A DNA stretch of 64,000 nucleotides from Gemmatimonadota bacterium. Its GTDB lineage: Bacteria > Gemmatimonadota > Gemmatimonadetes > Gemmatimonadales > GWC2-71-9. Under the pieces are notes generated by a model. The model saw only the letters and a program-made list of their open reading frames with translations. It was not told the origin of the DNA and searched no databases. Positions 52,396-63,551 of the stretch are shown piece by piece. The stretch is taken from NCBI GenBank assembly GCA_016713785.1, contig JADJOM010000001.1, positions 744,001 to 808,000 of the forward strand, given 5' to 3'. Numbering within the stretch: the first letter of the stretch is position 1; each line of letters opens with the position of its first letter. A program made the position numbers and the translations under genes.

Positions 52396-53848
52396 CCCGC
52401 GCCCCCGGCTCTGGCGCCTGGCGCGGCTGGGGCACGACCGGGTCCGCGACCGGCCGGTGCTGCTGTGGCCCGAGGGCGCGATGTTCCTCAACGACTCGGG
52501 CCGCGCCATCCTCGAGTGCTGCGACGGCAGCCGCACCGTGGAGGCCATCGCCGCCGAGCTGAGCAGCCGCTACCACGCCGACGTGCTCGCCGACGTCCGC
52601 GAGTACCTCGGCGACCTGGCGCGGCGCGGGCTGGTCACGCCGGCGGCCCTCGCCACCGCAGCGCCGAGCGGCGACCGGGCCCCCTCGGGGAGCGCGTCCG
52701 CGCGACCCGGGGGTGAGGGAGCACTCCAGGGCCGAGCCGCCGAGCCGCCGAGCCGCCCCGCGGTGGCGCCGCAGCTCGGCACGCCCACCACGCTCCTCGC
52801 CGAGCTCACCTACCGCTGCCCGCTGCACTGCCCCTACTGCTCCAATCCGCTCGAGATGTCCCGCGCCGATGCCGAGCTGGGCACCGACGACTGGAAGCGC
52901 GTCTTCACTCAGGCCCGCGAGCTCGGCGTGCTCCAGCTCGGGCTCTCCGGGGGCGAGCCGCTGGTCCGGAAGGACCTCGAGGAACTGGTGGCGCACGCGC
53001 GCGCGGAGGGGCTCTACACCACGCTGGTGACCAGCGGGCTCGGGCTCACCCGCGCGCGGGCCGAGCGGCTCAAGGCGGCCGGCATCGACCACGTGCAGGT
53101 CTCCTTCCAGGACACCGACCAGGCCAACGCCGATCGCATCGCCGGCATCACGCTGGGACGGCAGAAGCAGGAGGCCGCCCGGCTGGTCAAGGAACTCGAC
53201 CTCGCCTTCTCGGTGAACGTGGTGCTCCATCGCGGCAACCTTGACCGGCTGCCCGAGATCATTGCCTTCGCGGCGGAGGCGGGCGCCGACCGCCTGGAGC
53301 TGGCCAACACGCAGTACTACGGCTGGGCGCTCCGGAACCGGGGCATGCTCATGCCCACCCGCGACCAGGTGGAGCGCTCGCGCCGGGTGGCGGAGGCGGC
53401 GCTGGAACAGCACCGCGGCGGGATGCAGATCATCTACGTGCTGCCCGACTATTACGAGACCTGGCCCAAGCCCTGCTACGGCGGCTGGGGCAACGTCTAC
53501 ATCCTGCTCACGCCGGATGGCCGCGCCCTGCCCTGTCATGGCGCCACCCAGATCCCCGGCCTGCCGTTCGTCAACGTGCGCGACCATCACCTGGGCTGGA
53601 TCTGGCGGGAGGCCCCGATCTTCAACGCCTTCCGAGGCGATGCCTGGATGCAGGAGCCCTGCAGGAGCTGCCCCCGGAAGGCCCAGGACTTCGGCGGCTG
53701 CCGCTGCCAGGCCTTTGCCCTCACCGGGGACGCCACCGCCACCGATCCCGTCTGCAGCCTGGCCCCGCAGCATGCGCTGGTCGAGCAGGCGCTGACCGAG
53801 ACCACCGCGCCGCTCGACTACATCTACCGGCAGGTGACACCGGTGTAG
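52379..53848 (+). CDS. pqqDE: PqqD-PqqE fusion: peptide chaperone plus radical SAM enzyme
   Basis: A 489-aa fusion. Residues about 1-92 are PqqD, the PqqA-binding winged-helix domain (SGRAILECCDGSRTVEAIA). Residues about 135-489 are PqqE with the radical SAM cluster C147-P-L-H-C151-P-Y-C154 and a C-terminal SPASM domain (CRSCPRKAQDFGGCRCQ). PqqE forms the Glu-Tyr carbon-carbon bond in PqqA while PqqD holds the peptide. The linker (about 93-134) is Gly/Pro/Ser/Arg-rich and coded by repeat-like DNA (52670-52757). No separate pqqD or pqqE is present. Confidence 0.95.
   Translation: MPTATDPRPRLWRLARLGHDRVRDRPVLLWPEGAMFLNDSGRAILECCDGSRTVEAIAAELSSRYHADVLADVREYLGDLARRGLVTPAALATAAPSGDRAPSGSASARPGGEGALQGRAAEPPSRPAVAPQLGTPTTLLAELTYRCPLHCPYCSNPLEMSRADAELGTDDWKRVFTQARELGVLQLGLSGGEPLVRKDLEELVAHARAEGLYTTLVTSGLGLTRARAERLKAAGIDHVQVSFQDTDQANADRIAGITLGRQKQEAARLVKELDLAFSVNVVLHRGNLDRLPEIIAFAAEAGADRLELANTQYYGWALRNRGMLMPTRDQVERSRRVAEAALEQHRGGMQIIYVLPDYYETWPKPCYGGWGNVYILLTPDGRALPCHGATQIPGLPFVNVRDHHLGWIWREAPIFNAFRGDAWMQEPCRSCPRKAQDFGGCRCQAFALTGDATATDPVCSLAPQHALVEQALTETTAPLDYIYRQVTPV
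52670..52757. repeat. Repeat DNA in the pqqDE linker: dispersed element B plus octamers
   Basis: Positions 52670-52720 match the intergenic repeat at 26281-26334; positions 52734-52757 are three tandem GAGCCGCC units, the unit that also begins the array at 75. Together they encode most of the PqqD-PqqE linker. Confidence 0.65.
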
Positions 53849-53860
53849 CACCCACAAGAA

Positions 53861-53882
53861 GGGCCGGCGCATCGGCCGGCCC
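53861..53882. terminator. Bidirectional terminator after pqqDE
   Basis: GGGCCGGC (53861-53868) pairs perfectly with GCCGGCCC (53875-53882) around a 6-nt loop, between the convergent pqqDE and minus-strand genes. TTCTTG follows on the minus strand. Confidence 0.7.
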
Positions 53883-53902
53883 CCGCTTCCCGCTTCCCGA
53901 AC

Positions 53903-54685
53903 CTACCGACAGCTCGCCAGCGCCCCCGCCCGCTCGATCGTGACCAGCTGGGTGATGCGGGTCCGGAACGGCCGCTTCACCGGCCCGCCCACCGGCACTT
54001 CCACGTCGATCGTGATCGTCCGCTCCCAGCGCACCACCCCCACCTCGGGGGACCACTCGAAGGTCCCGACTTCGTGCTCGTGGCGCAGCGCCCGCACGGT
54101 GCTCGAGTCGGGCAGCAGTCGCTGCTCCTCGCGCTCGAGGGTGCGCGTCAGGCGGTAGCGCGCCACCCGGCGGCCCTCGCGGGTGCCATCGGGCAGCCGC
54201 AGGAGGACGGTTCCAAAGGCGTCACGGCTCCCGGCGCCGGGGGCCAGCGCGCCGCTCGGCAGCGGCGGCAGGAGTTCCTGCAGGGCGTCGCCCACGTCGG
54301 CCACCTGGGCCACGTCATCGGGCACGAACGGCTGATCGGTGGCGGTGAACCCGCCCTCCGCAGAGAGGAGCCCCCGGTAGCGCCCGCCGATGAGCGCATC
54401 GGTCTCGGGCACCAGGCGCTCCCCGGCGCCTTCCCGCGCCAGGAACAGGGTGTCGAACCAGGCCTCGAGGACGATCAGGGAGTCGCGGGCGGTGGCGCGC
54501 AGCGCCAGCACGCCGTCCCGATCGGTCACCTCGCGGGTGCGTTCGCCCCGGCTCTCGAGTTCGATGGTGGTGTGGATGGCCTGGCGGTAGCGGGCGCAGT
54601 CGAGCTGCAGCGGATGGTAGGCCGGCACCCCCTGTGCGCCGAGAGGCGCTGCCAGGAGGAGCGCGGCCGCGACGAGGGGCCTCAC
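53903..54685 (-). CDS. Exported protein of unknown family, 260 aa
   Basis: It starts at GTG 54685, which gives a signal peptide (MRPLVAAALLLAAPLGAQG) and overlaps the upstream stop (GTGA). The mature chain is beta-rich with alternating charged strands (IHTTIELESRGERTREVTDR, later GTFEWSPEVGVVRWERTITI), two Cys and no enzyme motif. The pattern is like lipid-binding periplasmic proteins, but I cannot name a family. It pairs with the small anchor protein before it. Confidence 0.7.
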   Translation of the reverse strand: MRPLVAAALLLAAPLGAQGVPAYHPLQLDCARYRQAIHTTIELESRGERTREVTDRDGVLALRATARDSLIVLEAWFDTLFLAREGAGERLVPETDALIGGRYRGLLSAEGGFTATDQPFVPDDVAQVADVGDALQELLPPLPSGALAPGAGSRDAFGTVLLRLPDGTREGRRVARYRLTRTLEREEQRLLPDSSTVRALRHEHEVGTFEWSPEVGVVRWERTITIDVEVPVGGPVKRPFRTRITQLVTIERAGALASCR

Positions 54686-54981
54686 CTGGGCGGCCGGGCC
54701 CGCCCGGTGTCGGGGCGGGAACGGGTCCCGCCACTGGTCGGCGCGGAGGAATCCCCGGACACGCTGAGGCTGTCGCCCTGCGCCTGGGCGGCGCGCGGCG
54801 CCGGGGCGCGGCCCTGCCGCCGGGTCCGGACCACGTAGATTGCCCCCGCCACCACCGCGGCCAGCAGGAGCCAGAGCAGCCACCGCGGCACGCGCGAGCC
54901 CGCTCCCCGCCGCCGGGATGGCTTGCCATCCGGCATCAGAACGGGAATATCTCCAACCGAGCTCTTCCGCACGCGGTCCAC
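54682..54981 (-). CDS. Small single-pass membrane protein
   Basis: A 99-aa protein. The GTG start at 54981 has AAGGAAGGA 6 nt upstream. A basic Arg-rich stretch leads to one membrane helix (WLLWLLLAAVVAGAIYVVR, about 34-52), then a Ser/Pro/Arg-rich tail probably outside the membrane. It is coupled to the following exported protein (GTGA). No family recognised. Confidence 0.65.
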   Translation of the reverse strand: MDRVRKSSVGDIPVLMPDGKPSRRRGAGSRVPRWLLWLLLAAVVAGAIYVVRTRRQGRAPAPRAAQAQGDSLSVSGDSSAPTSGGTRSRPDTGRARPPR

Positions 54982-55011
54982 GCAGGATCCTTCCTTAGGG
55001 GTATCGGGAGT

Positions 55012-56322
55012 ATGCCACGTTCAAACATGATGCGCCACGTCGCCGGTCTGGCCACCGTCCTGGCGCTCGGCCTCCCCGCGGCGGCCGCGGCCCAGGCGGC
55101 GCCCCAGCGGGTCCTGGTCCACGCCGGGCGCCTGATTGACGGCCTCGGCGACCAGCCCCGGGATAACCAGGGCATCCTGGTCGAGGGCCGGCGGATCGTC
55201 CGGGTGGGGCCCTGGGCCGAGCTCGTGGCGACGGCCGGGGACGCCCCCCAGGTGGACCTGAGCCGGATGACTGTCCTGCCCGGCCTGATCGATAATCACA
55301 CCCACATCCTGCTCCAGGGCGACATCACCGCCGAGGACTACGACGTCCAGCTTCTCAAGGAATCGATTCCGTACCGCACCATCCGGGCCACGGTCGCGGC
55401 CCGGACCGCCCTCGAGAACGGTTTCACCACCCTGCGGGACCTGGAGACCGAGGGGGCGATGTACGCCGACGTCGACGTGAAGACCGCGATCAACCGGGGC
55501 ATCATCCCCGGGCCCCGGCTGTTTGTGGCCACCCGGGCCTTCAGCGCCACCGGGATGTACCCGCTGTCCGGGTACTCCTGGGAGCTCCGGGTGCCTGACG
55601 GGGTGCAGATCGTGGATGGGGTGGACAACATCCGCCGCGCCGTGCGGGAGCAGGTCAAGTACGGCGCCGACTGGATCAAGGTCTACGTGGACCGCCGCTA
55701 CTTCGTGGCGGAAGACGGCCGGCTGCACAGCTGGCTCAACTTCACCGACGAAGAGCTCAAGGCCTTCGCCGAAGAGGCCCATCGGCTGGGGCGGAAGGTG
55801 GCCGGCCACGCCATCGGCTGGGACGGCATCGATGCCGCCCTGCGCGCCGGGTTCAACACCATCGAGCATGGCGACGGGCTCACCCCCGACCTGATCGACC
55901 GGATGGTGCGGCAGAAGGTGTACTGGTGCCCGACGATCTTCGTCGGGGCCTACGTGGCGGAGGGGCGGGGCGGCATCTGGCCCGTGATGGTGGAGCTGGA
56001 GCGCCAGGCGTTCGGCGAGGCGGTGCGGCGCGGGCTCGCCCCCTACATCAGCTACGGCACCGACGCGGGGGGCTACGCCTGGACCGAGAACCAGGCAAAG
56101 GAACTCGACTACATGGTGCGCTACGGCATGACACCGATGCAGGCCATCAAGTCGGCCACCAGCACCGCGGCCCGGCTGCTCGACCAGTCGGCCAACCTCG
56201 GCGCGGTGGCCGCGGGACGCTTCGCCGACCTCGTGGCGGTGGCCGGCGACCCGCTGGCCGATATCACGGAACTGCAGCGGGTGCGCTTCGTGATGAAGGA
56301 CGGGACCATCGTCAAGCAGTGA
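55012..56322 (+). CDS. Exported amidohydrolase (imidazolonepropionase-like)
   Basis: A 436-aa metal-dependent hydrolase. I start at ATG 55012, giving a signal peptide that ends AAAAAQAAP. The barrel carries H-x-H in GLIDNHTHILL, the later His in GHAIGWDG and IEHGDG, and the catalytic Asp in YGTDAGGYAW. The C-terminal part returns to the beta-sandwich (GRFADLVAVAGDPLAD). Such periplasmic members often hydrolyse dipeptides or Xaa-Pro bonds. It is divergent from the two small envelope genes with 30 bp between. Confidence 0.88.
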   Translation: MPRSNMMRHVAGLATVLALGLPAAAAAQAAPQRVLVHAGRLIDGLGDQPRDNQGILVEGRRIVRVGPWAELVATAGDAPQVDLSRMTVLPGLIDNHTHILLQGDITAEDYDVQLLKESIPYRTIRATVAARTALENGFTTLRDLETEGAMYADVDVKTAINRGIIPGPRLFVATRAFSATGMYPLSGYSWELRVPDGVQIVDGVDNIRRAVREQVKYGADWIKVYVDRRYFVAEDGRLHSWLNFTDEELKAFAEEAHRLGRKVAGHAIGWDGIDAALRAGFNTIEHGDGLTPDLIDRMVRQKVYWCPTIFVGAYVAEGRGGIWPVMVELERQAFGEAVRRGLAPYISYGTDAGGYAWTENQAKELDYMVRYGMTPMQAIKSATSTAARLLDQSANLGAVAAGRFADLVAVAGDPLADITELQRVRFVMKDGTIVKQ

Positions 56323-56355
56323 GCGCCGGCGGGGGCGGCGCCCGGCCGGGCCGCC

Positions 56356-57984
<1,629 letters not shown>

Positions 57985-58150
57985 CGATTCCACCGGAGCG
58001 AGGAGGCGGGAGTGTAGCGCCCCCGGCGCGAGCCGAGCAAGTCTGGCCCCCTGCCGCGTCTCCGGACGCCCATGCCCTTCCCCGAGCCGCCGGGAGCCGG
58101 TAACCTCGTCCCCACGGCAGCCTCACGTTCGGCCGGTCCCGGAGCCTCCG

Positions 58151-59470
58151 ATGGCGTCGCGCCACAGCATGCCCCTTGTCCCCATTGCCCTCGTCGCGCT
58201 GCTCGCCGGCTGCGGCACCCGTCAGGGCGTGGCCACCCGCCCCGTCACGCCGGCCCCGGCGGCCGCGCCCTCCGGCGGCGCCCAGCTCTCGCTCGATGGC
58301 GGCACGCTCACCGTGGGGCAGCTGCAGACCCGGCTCATGGCCTACGCCGACCGCGCCCTGGGCGAGGTGGCCCGCGCCACCGCCGCGGCCCGGCAGCGCG
58401 ACTCCTCCCCCGAGACCCGCCTCCTCACCCAGCTGGTGCAGACCGAGGTGGGGACCAGCGCGGTGACCCTCGCGGTGGCACCCGACCCGGAGGCCGCCCT
58501 GCTCGACCTCATGGTCTCCGCCGCCGCACAGCGCCAGGCGCTCCAGCCCCCGCCGGGCGCCAAGGGGCTCGCCCCCGCCGCCCGGGAGCCGCTGCAGCTG
58601 GCCCTCAGTCGCCTGGAGCGCGACATCTGGGCCCTCGGCGGGCGCGTCTACGGCCCGGCGGAGCTGCAGGCGCTGCGCGACCGCGTCGACCAGTGGACGG
58701 CCGCGCGTGAGGGAACGTCCTTCCCCGGCGTGGTCCGCGTCGCCGACCTCCCGGGCGCCGCGGCCGGCGCCCGGGCCAAGGGGCTGTTCGCGCCGATCGA
58801 GGATGCCACCCGCCAGATCGAGGAGACCCGCCTCCTCGGCGAACGCTTCCTCTTCCTGGCCCAGCGGCTCCCGGTGCTCTCCCGCTGGCAGGCGGAGGCG
58901 CTGAGCTGGGAGGCAATGAACACGCCCGAGGCCCGGCAGACCCTCGGCAGCGTGAGCCTCCTCTCCGGGAGCATGGCCCGCCTCACCGCGCAGGCCGAGA
59001 GCCTCCCGGCCCTCATCGGCAGCGAGCGCACCGCGCTGCTCGCCGCCTTCGACGCCCGGGAAGCCACCCTGCGCGGGCTGCTCCACGAGGCGGGGGCCGT
59101 CACCCGGGACGGACGCGCGCTCGCGGAGTCGGGGGAGCGCCTGATGACCCTCTCGCAGCAGACCGCGGCCACCCTGGGCGAGACCATCCGCGCCGCCGAC
59201 CGGCTGGTCGCGAGCCTCCGGGATCCGGCGGCGCCAGGCGGTGCCGCCTCGTTCGACGTGGAGAAGTACACCGTGGCGCTCCGCGAGCTGCGCGCCGCCA
59301 CCGAGGCGCTCAACAGCGCCGTCGGCGCCGGCCAGGGACTCACCACGGCCGGGCGCGGCATGGTGGACCACGCGGCCTGGCGGGCCGCACAGCTCCTCGT
59401 GCTCGTGTTCGGGCTGTTGCTGGTCTACCGGTGGGTGGCGCCGAGACTGGCGGGCGGCGCCCGGCCCTGA
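58151..59470 (+). CDS. Lipoprotein with coiled coil and C-terminal membrane helix
   Basis: A 439-aa protein with a lipoprotein signal (LVALLAGC, Cys21), long helical/coiled-coil stretches rich in Ala, Arg, Glu and Leu (about 60-400), and a membrane helix close to the end (AAQLLVLVFGLLLVYRWV). The build resembles proteins that span between membrane and envelope or MCP-like rods, but there is no signalling domain. The function is unknown. It converges with the molybdate operon, leaving 7 bp between. Confidence 0.7.
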   Translation: MASRHSMPLVPIALVALLAGCGTRQGVATRPVTPAPAAAPSGGAQLSLDGGTLTVGQLQTRLMAYADRALGEVARATAAARQRDSSPETRLLTQLVQTEVGTSAVTLAVAPDPEAALLDLMVSAAAQRQALQPPPGAKGLAPAAREPLQLALSRLERDIWALGGRVYGPAELQALRDRVDQWTAAREGTSFPGVVRVADLPGAAAGARAKGLFAPIEDATRQIEETRLLGERFLFLAQRLPVLSRWQAEALSWEAMNTPEARQTLGSVSLLSGSMARLTAQAESLPALIGSERTALLAAFDAREATLRGLLHEAGAVTRDGRALAESGERLMTLSQQTAATLGETIRAADRLVASLRDPAAPGGAASFDVEKYTVALRELRAATEALNSAVGAGQGLTTAGRGMVDHAAWRAAQLLVLVFGLLLVYRWVAPRLAGGARP

Positions 59471-59477
59471 CGGGGGT

Positions 59478-60599
59478 TCAGGCGGTGGGAAGCAGCTCGA
59501 TGGCGCTCGGCTGGACCGAGACGGTCCACTGCCGGTCGTAGTGCAGGCAGAGCTTCTCGTGCACCAGCTTGGGCACCGCGATCTCGAGGTCGTACCCGCG
59601 GGCGGGCGGGGTGCCCTCCCCCTCGACCACGAACTGCAGCGAGTAGGCGGCGCCCATGTTCACCTCGCCGACGAGCGTGCCGCGGACCAGGTTCACCTGG
59701 CGGGCGTCGGCGGCGCCGTAGCGGTCCTTCCGCATGAGCCGTACATGCTCCGGCCGGATGAAGAAGGCCACCCGGTCCCCGGGCGACGGCTGGGCGCTCC
59801 CCGCCGCGCCATGCGCCGCCACGAGCAGGTGACCGCGCCACACCAGCTGCACACCATCCGGCCCTGCATTCAGCACCACCCCCTCGAGCACGTTGCGCAC
59901 CCCGAGCGCGGCGGCCACGTCGGCGCTTGCCGGGCGGGAGAGCACCAGGTCCTTGGGGCCCACCTGCACCACGCGGCCGCGGTCGTAGACCACGATCCGG
60001 TCGGCCAGCTGGCAGGCCTCCGCCAGGTCATGGGTGACCACCACCGCCATCTTGCCGAAGCCGCGCAGCATGCCCGCCAGCTCGTCGCGCAGGCTGCGGC
60101 GCAGCGGGCTGTCCAGCGCGCCGAGCGGCTCATCGAGCAGCAGCAGGTCGGGGTCGGGCGCCAGCGCGCGGCCGAGCGCGGTGCGCTGCTGCTGGCCTCC
60201 CGACAGGGCGGCGGGACGGAGCCCGCGCACCTCGGTGAGCCGGAGCCGCTCCAGCAGCTCCTCGGTGCGCTGCTTCCGCGCGGCCCGCGCCAGCCGCTCC
60301 AGCCCGAAGGCGAGGTTCTCCGCCACCGTGAGGTGCGGGAAGAGCGCATACCCCTGGAACACTGCGCCGAGCCGGCGGTCCCGGGTGGGGCGGTGCACCC
60401 CGTGCACCGAGTCGTAGAGGGTCTGTCCCCGCAGCTCGATCCGGCCCCCATCCGGCCGGACCAGCCCCGCGAGGCACTCCAGCGTGAGGGTCTTGCCGGC
60501 GCCCGAGGGGCCGAACAGCGCCACCACGCCCTCCTCGGCCGTCCACTGGACGTCGAGGGTGAAGTCGGGGAAGTGCTTGAGCAGTTCGACGGAGAGCAT
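59478..60599 (-). CDS. Molybdate-type ABC ATPase with TOBE domain, second copy
   Basis: A 373-aa ATPase. Walker A GPSGAGKTLTLE, signature ALSGGQQQRTALGRAL and Walker B LLLLDEPLGALD are intact; a C-terminal regulatory TOBE region (about 240-373) would bind oxyanion. ModC/sulfate type. It follows the permease at 60604 with a 4-bp gap. It is not closely identical to the ATPase at 61665, so this is an old duplication or a second substrate system. Confidence 0.88.
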   Translation of the reverse strand: MLSVELLKHFPDFTLDVQWTAEEGVVALFGPSGAGKTLTLECLAGLVRPDGGRIELRGQTLYDSVHGVHRPTRDRRLGAVFQGYALFPHLTVAENLAFGLERLARAARKQRTEELLERLRLTEVRGLRPAALSGGQQQRTALGRALAPDPDLLLLDEPLGALDSPLRRSLRDELAGMLRGFGKMAVVVTHDLAEACQLADRIVVYDRGRVVQVGPKDLVLSRPASADVAAALGVRNVLEGVVLNAGPDGVQLVWRGHLLVAAHGAAGSAQPSPGDRVAFFIRPEHVRLMRKDRYGAADARQVNLVRGTLVGEVNMGAAYSLQFVVEGEGTPPARGYDLEIAVPKLVHEKLCLHYDRQWTVSVQPSAIELLPTA

Positions 60600-60603
60600 G
60601 GTG

Positions 60604-61200
60604 TCAGCTCACCGCGCGGGTGAGGCGGGCGGTCGAGAGGAGGAGCAGCACCGCGCAGGTGAGGGCCACCAGCCCCACCGTGCCGGCCTGCGACGGCGTG
60701 GGAGCCACCCGCGCCACCAGCAGGGTGAGCGCGACTTCGCCGACCGCCCTGGCAAATGCCAGCCCCACCCCGGCGGCCACCCCGCGCCACGCCAGCGGGA
60801 GCGTCACCGCCCAGAACAGGCTCCATTCCGAGCGGCCCAGGGTCCGGGCCGCCTGCTCCAGCCGCCGGTCCACCCGCGCGAACTCCGCCTGCGCCGAGCG
60901 CACGAACATCGCCAGCGCGCCGGTGGTGGCGATGAGGACCCCCATCCGCCAGTCAAAGGCGGGCACCAGCCCGACCAGCGCCAGGCCACGCGCCACCGCC
61001 GGCTGCTGGCCCAGCAGCACCACGCAGTAGCCGAGCAGGGTGGCGGGGAGCACCAGCGGCAGCAGCAGCAGCGCCTGCAGCGGCGACTTGCCGCGGAAGG
61101 CGTGCCGCCCCAGCAGCCAGGCCAGCGGCAGCCCGATCAGGCAGGCGAGCCCGGTGGCCAGCCCGGCCACGGACAGCGCGAACGCGGAAGGCTCAGTCAC
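60604..61200 (-). CDS. ModB-like ABC permease, second copy
   Basis: A 198-aa membrane protein with about five helices, a little shorter than usual ModB. LLLPLVLPATLLGYCVVLLG and the cytosolic coupling loop QAARTLGRSEWSLFWAVTLP (EAA loop) followed by FARAVGEVALTLLVA are family features. It pairs with the ATPase at 59478. The start overlaps the HTH-TOBE gene by 8 bp. A solute-binding protein of its own is not present; it may share ModA. Confidence 0.85.
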   Translation of the reverse strand: MTEPSAFALSVAGLATGLACLIGLPLAWLLGRHAFRGKSPLQALLLLPLVLPATLLGYCVVLLGQQPAVARGLALVGLVPAFDWRMGVLIATTGALAMFVRSAQAEFARVDRRLEQAARTLGRSEWSLFWAVTLPLAWRGVAAGVGLAFARAVGEVALTLLVARVAPTPSQAGTVGLVALTCAVLLLLSTARLTRAVS

Positions 61201-61582
61201 GGCCGATCATGACCTCGGTGGACTTGATCACCGCCAGCACCTCGTCGCCGACCGTGAGCCGCAGCCGCTCCGCCGAGGAGCGGGTGATGATCGACACCAG
61301 CTCCTGGCCCCCGATCTCGAGCCGGACCTCGCACATGAGTCCCTCGATCGTGAGTCCGCGGATGCGGCCCCGCAGTTGGTTGCGGGCGCTCAGCTCCACG
61401 CTGCCGGCGGCCGCCGGCGCGCGCGGCGGCCCGCCGAGCAGTGCTTCCACCCGGTCGCGCGGGAAGAGCCACTTCCGGCCCACGCGCGTGGCGGGCAGCT
61501 TCCCCGCGCGCGCCAGGGCCTGCACCCGCTTCACGTTGAGGTGAAGCAGGCGGGCAGTCTCGGCGACGGTGAGCAGGTGCAG
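61193..61582 (-). CDS. HTH-TOBE (molybdate-responsive) regulator, CTG start
   Basis: A 129-aa protein: an excisionase/MerR-like helix-turn-helix (LLTVAETARLLHLNVKRVQA to WLFPRDRVEALL) and a single Mop/TOBE domain (SARNQLRGRIRGLTIEG, ending VIKSTEVMIG). I place the start at CTG 61582, which has GGAAGG 4 nt upstream. The next ATG/GTG-type start, GTG 61534, would delete the first HTH helix, and no ATG, GTG or TTG lies in frame further up. It probably binds molybdate or tungstate and controls this operon. Confidence 0.75.
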   Translation of the reverse strand: MHLLTVAETARLLHLNVKRVQALARAGKLPATRVGRKWLFPRDRVEALLGGPPRAPAAAGSVELSARNQLRGRIRGLTIEGLMCEVRLEIGGQELVSIITRSSAERLRLTVGDEVLAVIKSTEVMIGRD

Positions 61583-61664
61583 ACGACCTTCCGGATGGGA
61601 TTCGACGGAAGGGTAAGGTGGCGCGTCCGGGAGGCGGGCGGAAGGGGCGGGCGCAGCCGGTGGT

Positions 61665-62738
<1,074 letters not shown>

Positions 62739-63551
62739 GGGGCGGCGCGAAGAGGCCCAGTCCCGCCTGCCGCATCGCGGCGAGCAGGACGGCGGCCATG
62801 ATGATGAGGAGCAGCGAGAGCGTGGCGGCGGCGGCCAGGTCCTCGTGCAGCAGCAGGTAGACGTCGAGCGGGACGGTGCGGGTGGTGCCGGCGAGGTTGC
62901 CGGCAAAGGTAATGGTGGCGCCAAACTCGCCGAGCGCCCGGGCCCAGGCCATGCCCACGCCGGCCACCAGGCTCGGCAGCGCCAGCGGCAGCCGCACCCG
63001 CCAGAAGGTGTGCATCTCGCCGGCCCGGAGCGTGGCCGCGGCGTCCAGGAACCGCGGATCCACGGCCGCGAAGCCGGCGCGGGCCGCCCCCACGAAGAAC
63101 GGCACCGCCATGAAGACCTGGGCAACCACTACGCCCGCCGTGGTGAACGGGAGGGTGATACCGAAGGCCGAGAGCGTGCCACCGAGCAGCCCCGCGCGGC
63201 CGAAGGCCATCAGCAGGGCGAACCCGGCCACCGTCGGGGGGATGACCATGGGCAGGTCCATCAGCACCTCGAGCGCCCGTTTGCCGGGGAACTCGCGGGT
63301 GGCGAGCAGGTGCGCCATGGGAAGCCCGAGCAGCACGGACACCGCCGTGGCGGCCACGCTCGTGAGCAGGCTCAGCCGCAGCGCCTCCCGCACCCCGGAC
63401 GAGCCGAGCTGCGCCATCAGGGTTGCGGGCGGTACCCGGAACAGCAGCGCCACCACCGGCAGCGCCACCAGCAGGGCGAGCAGCGCGGCCAGCCCGAACA
63501 TGGCGACCTGCCCCGCCAGTTCCCGCCACGCCGGGCGTGGTTGGTTGGGCA

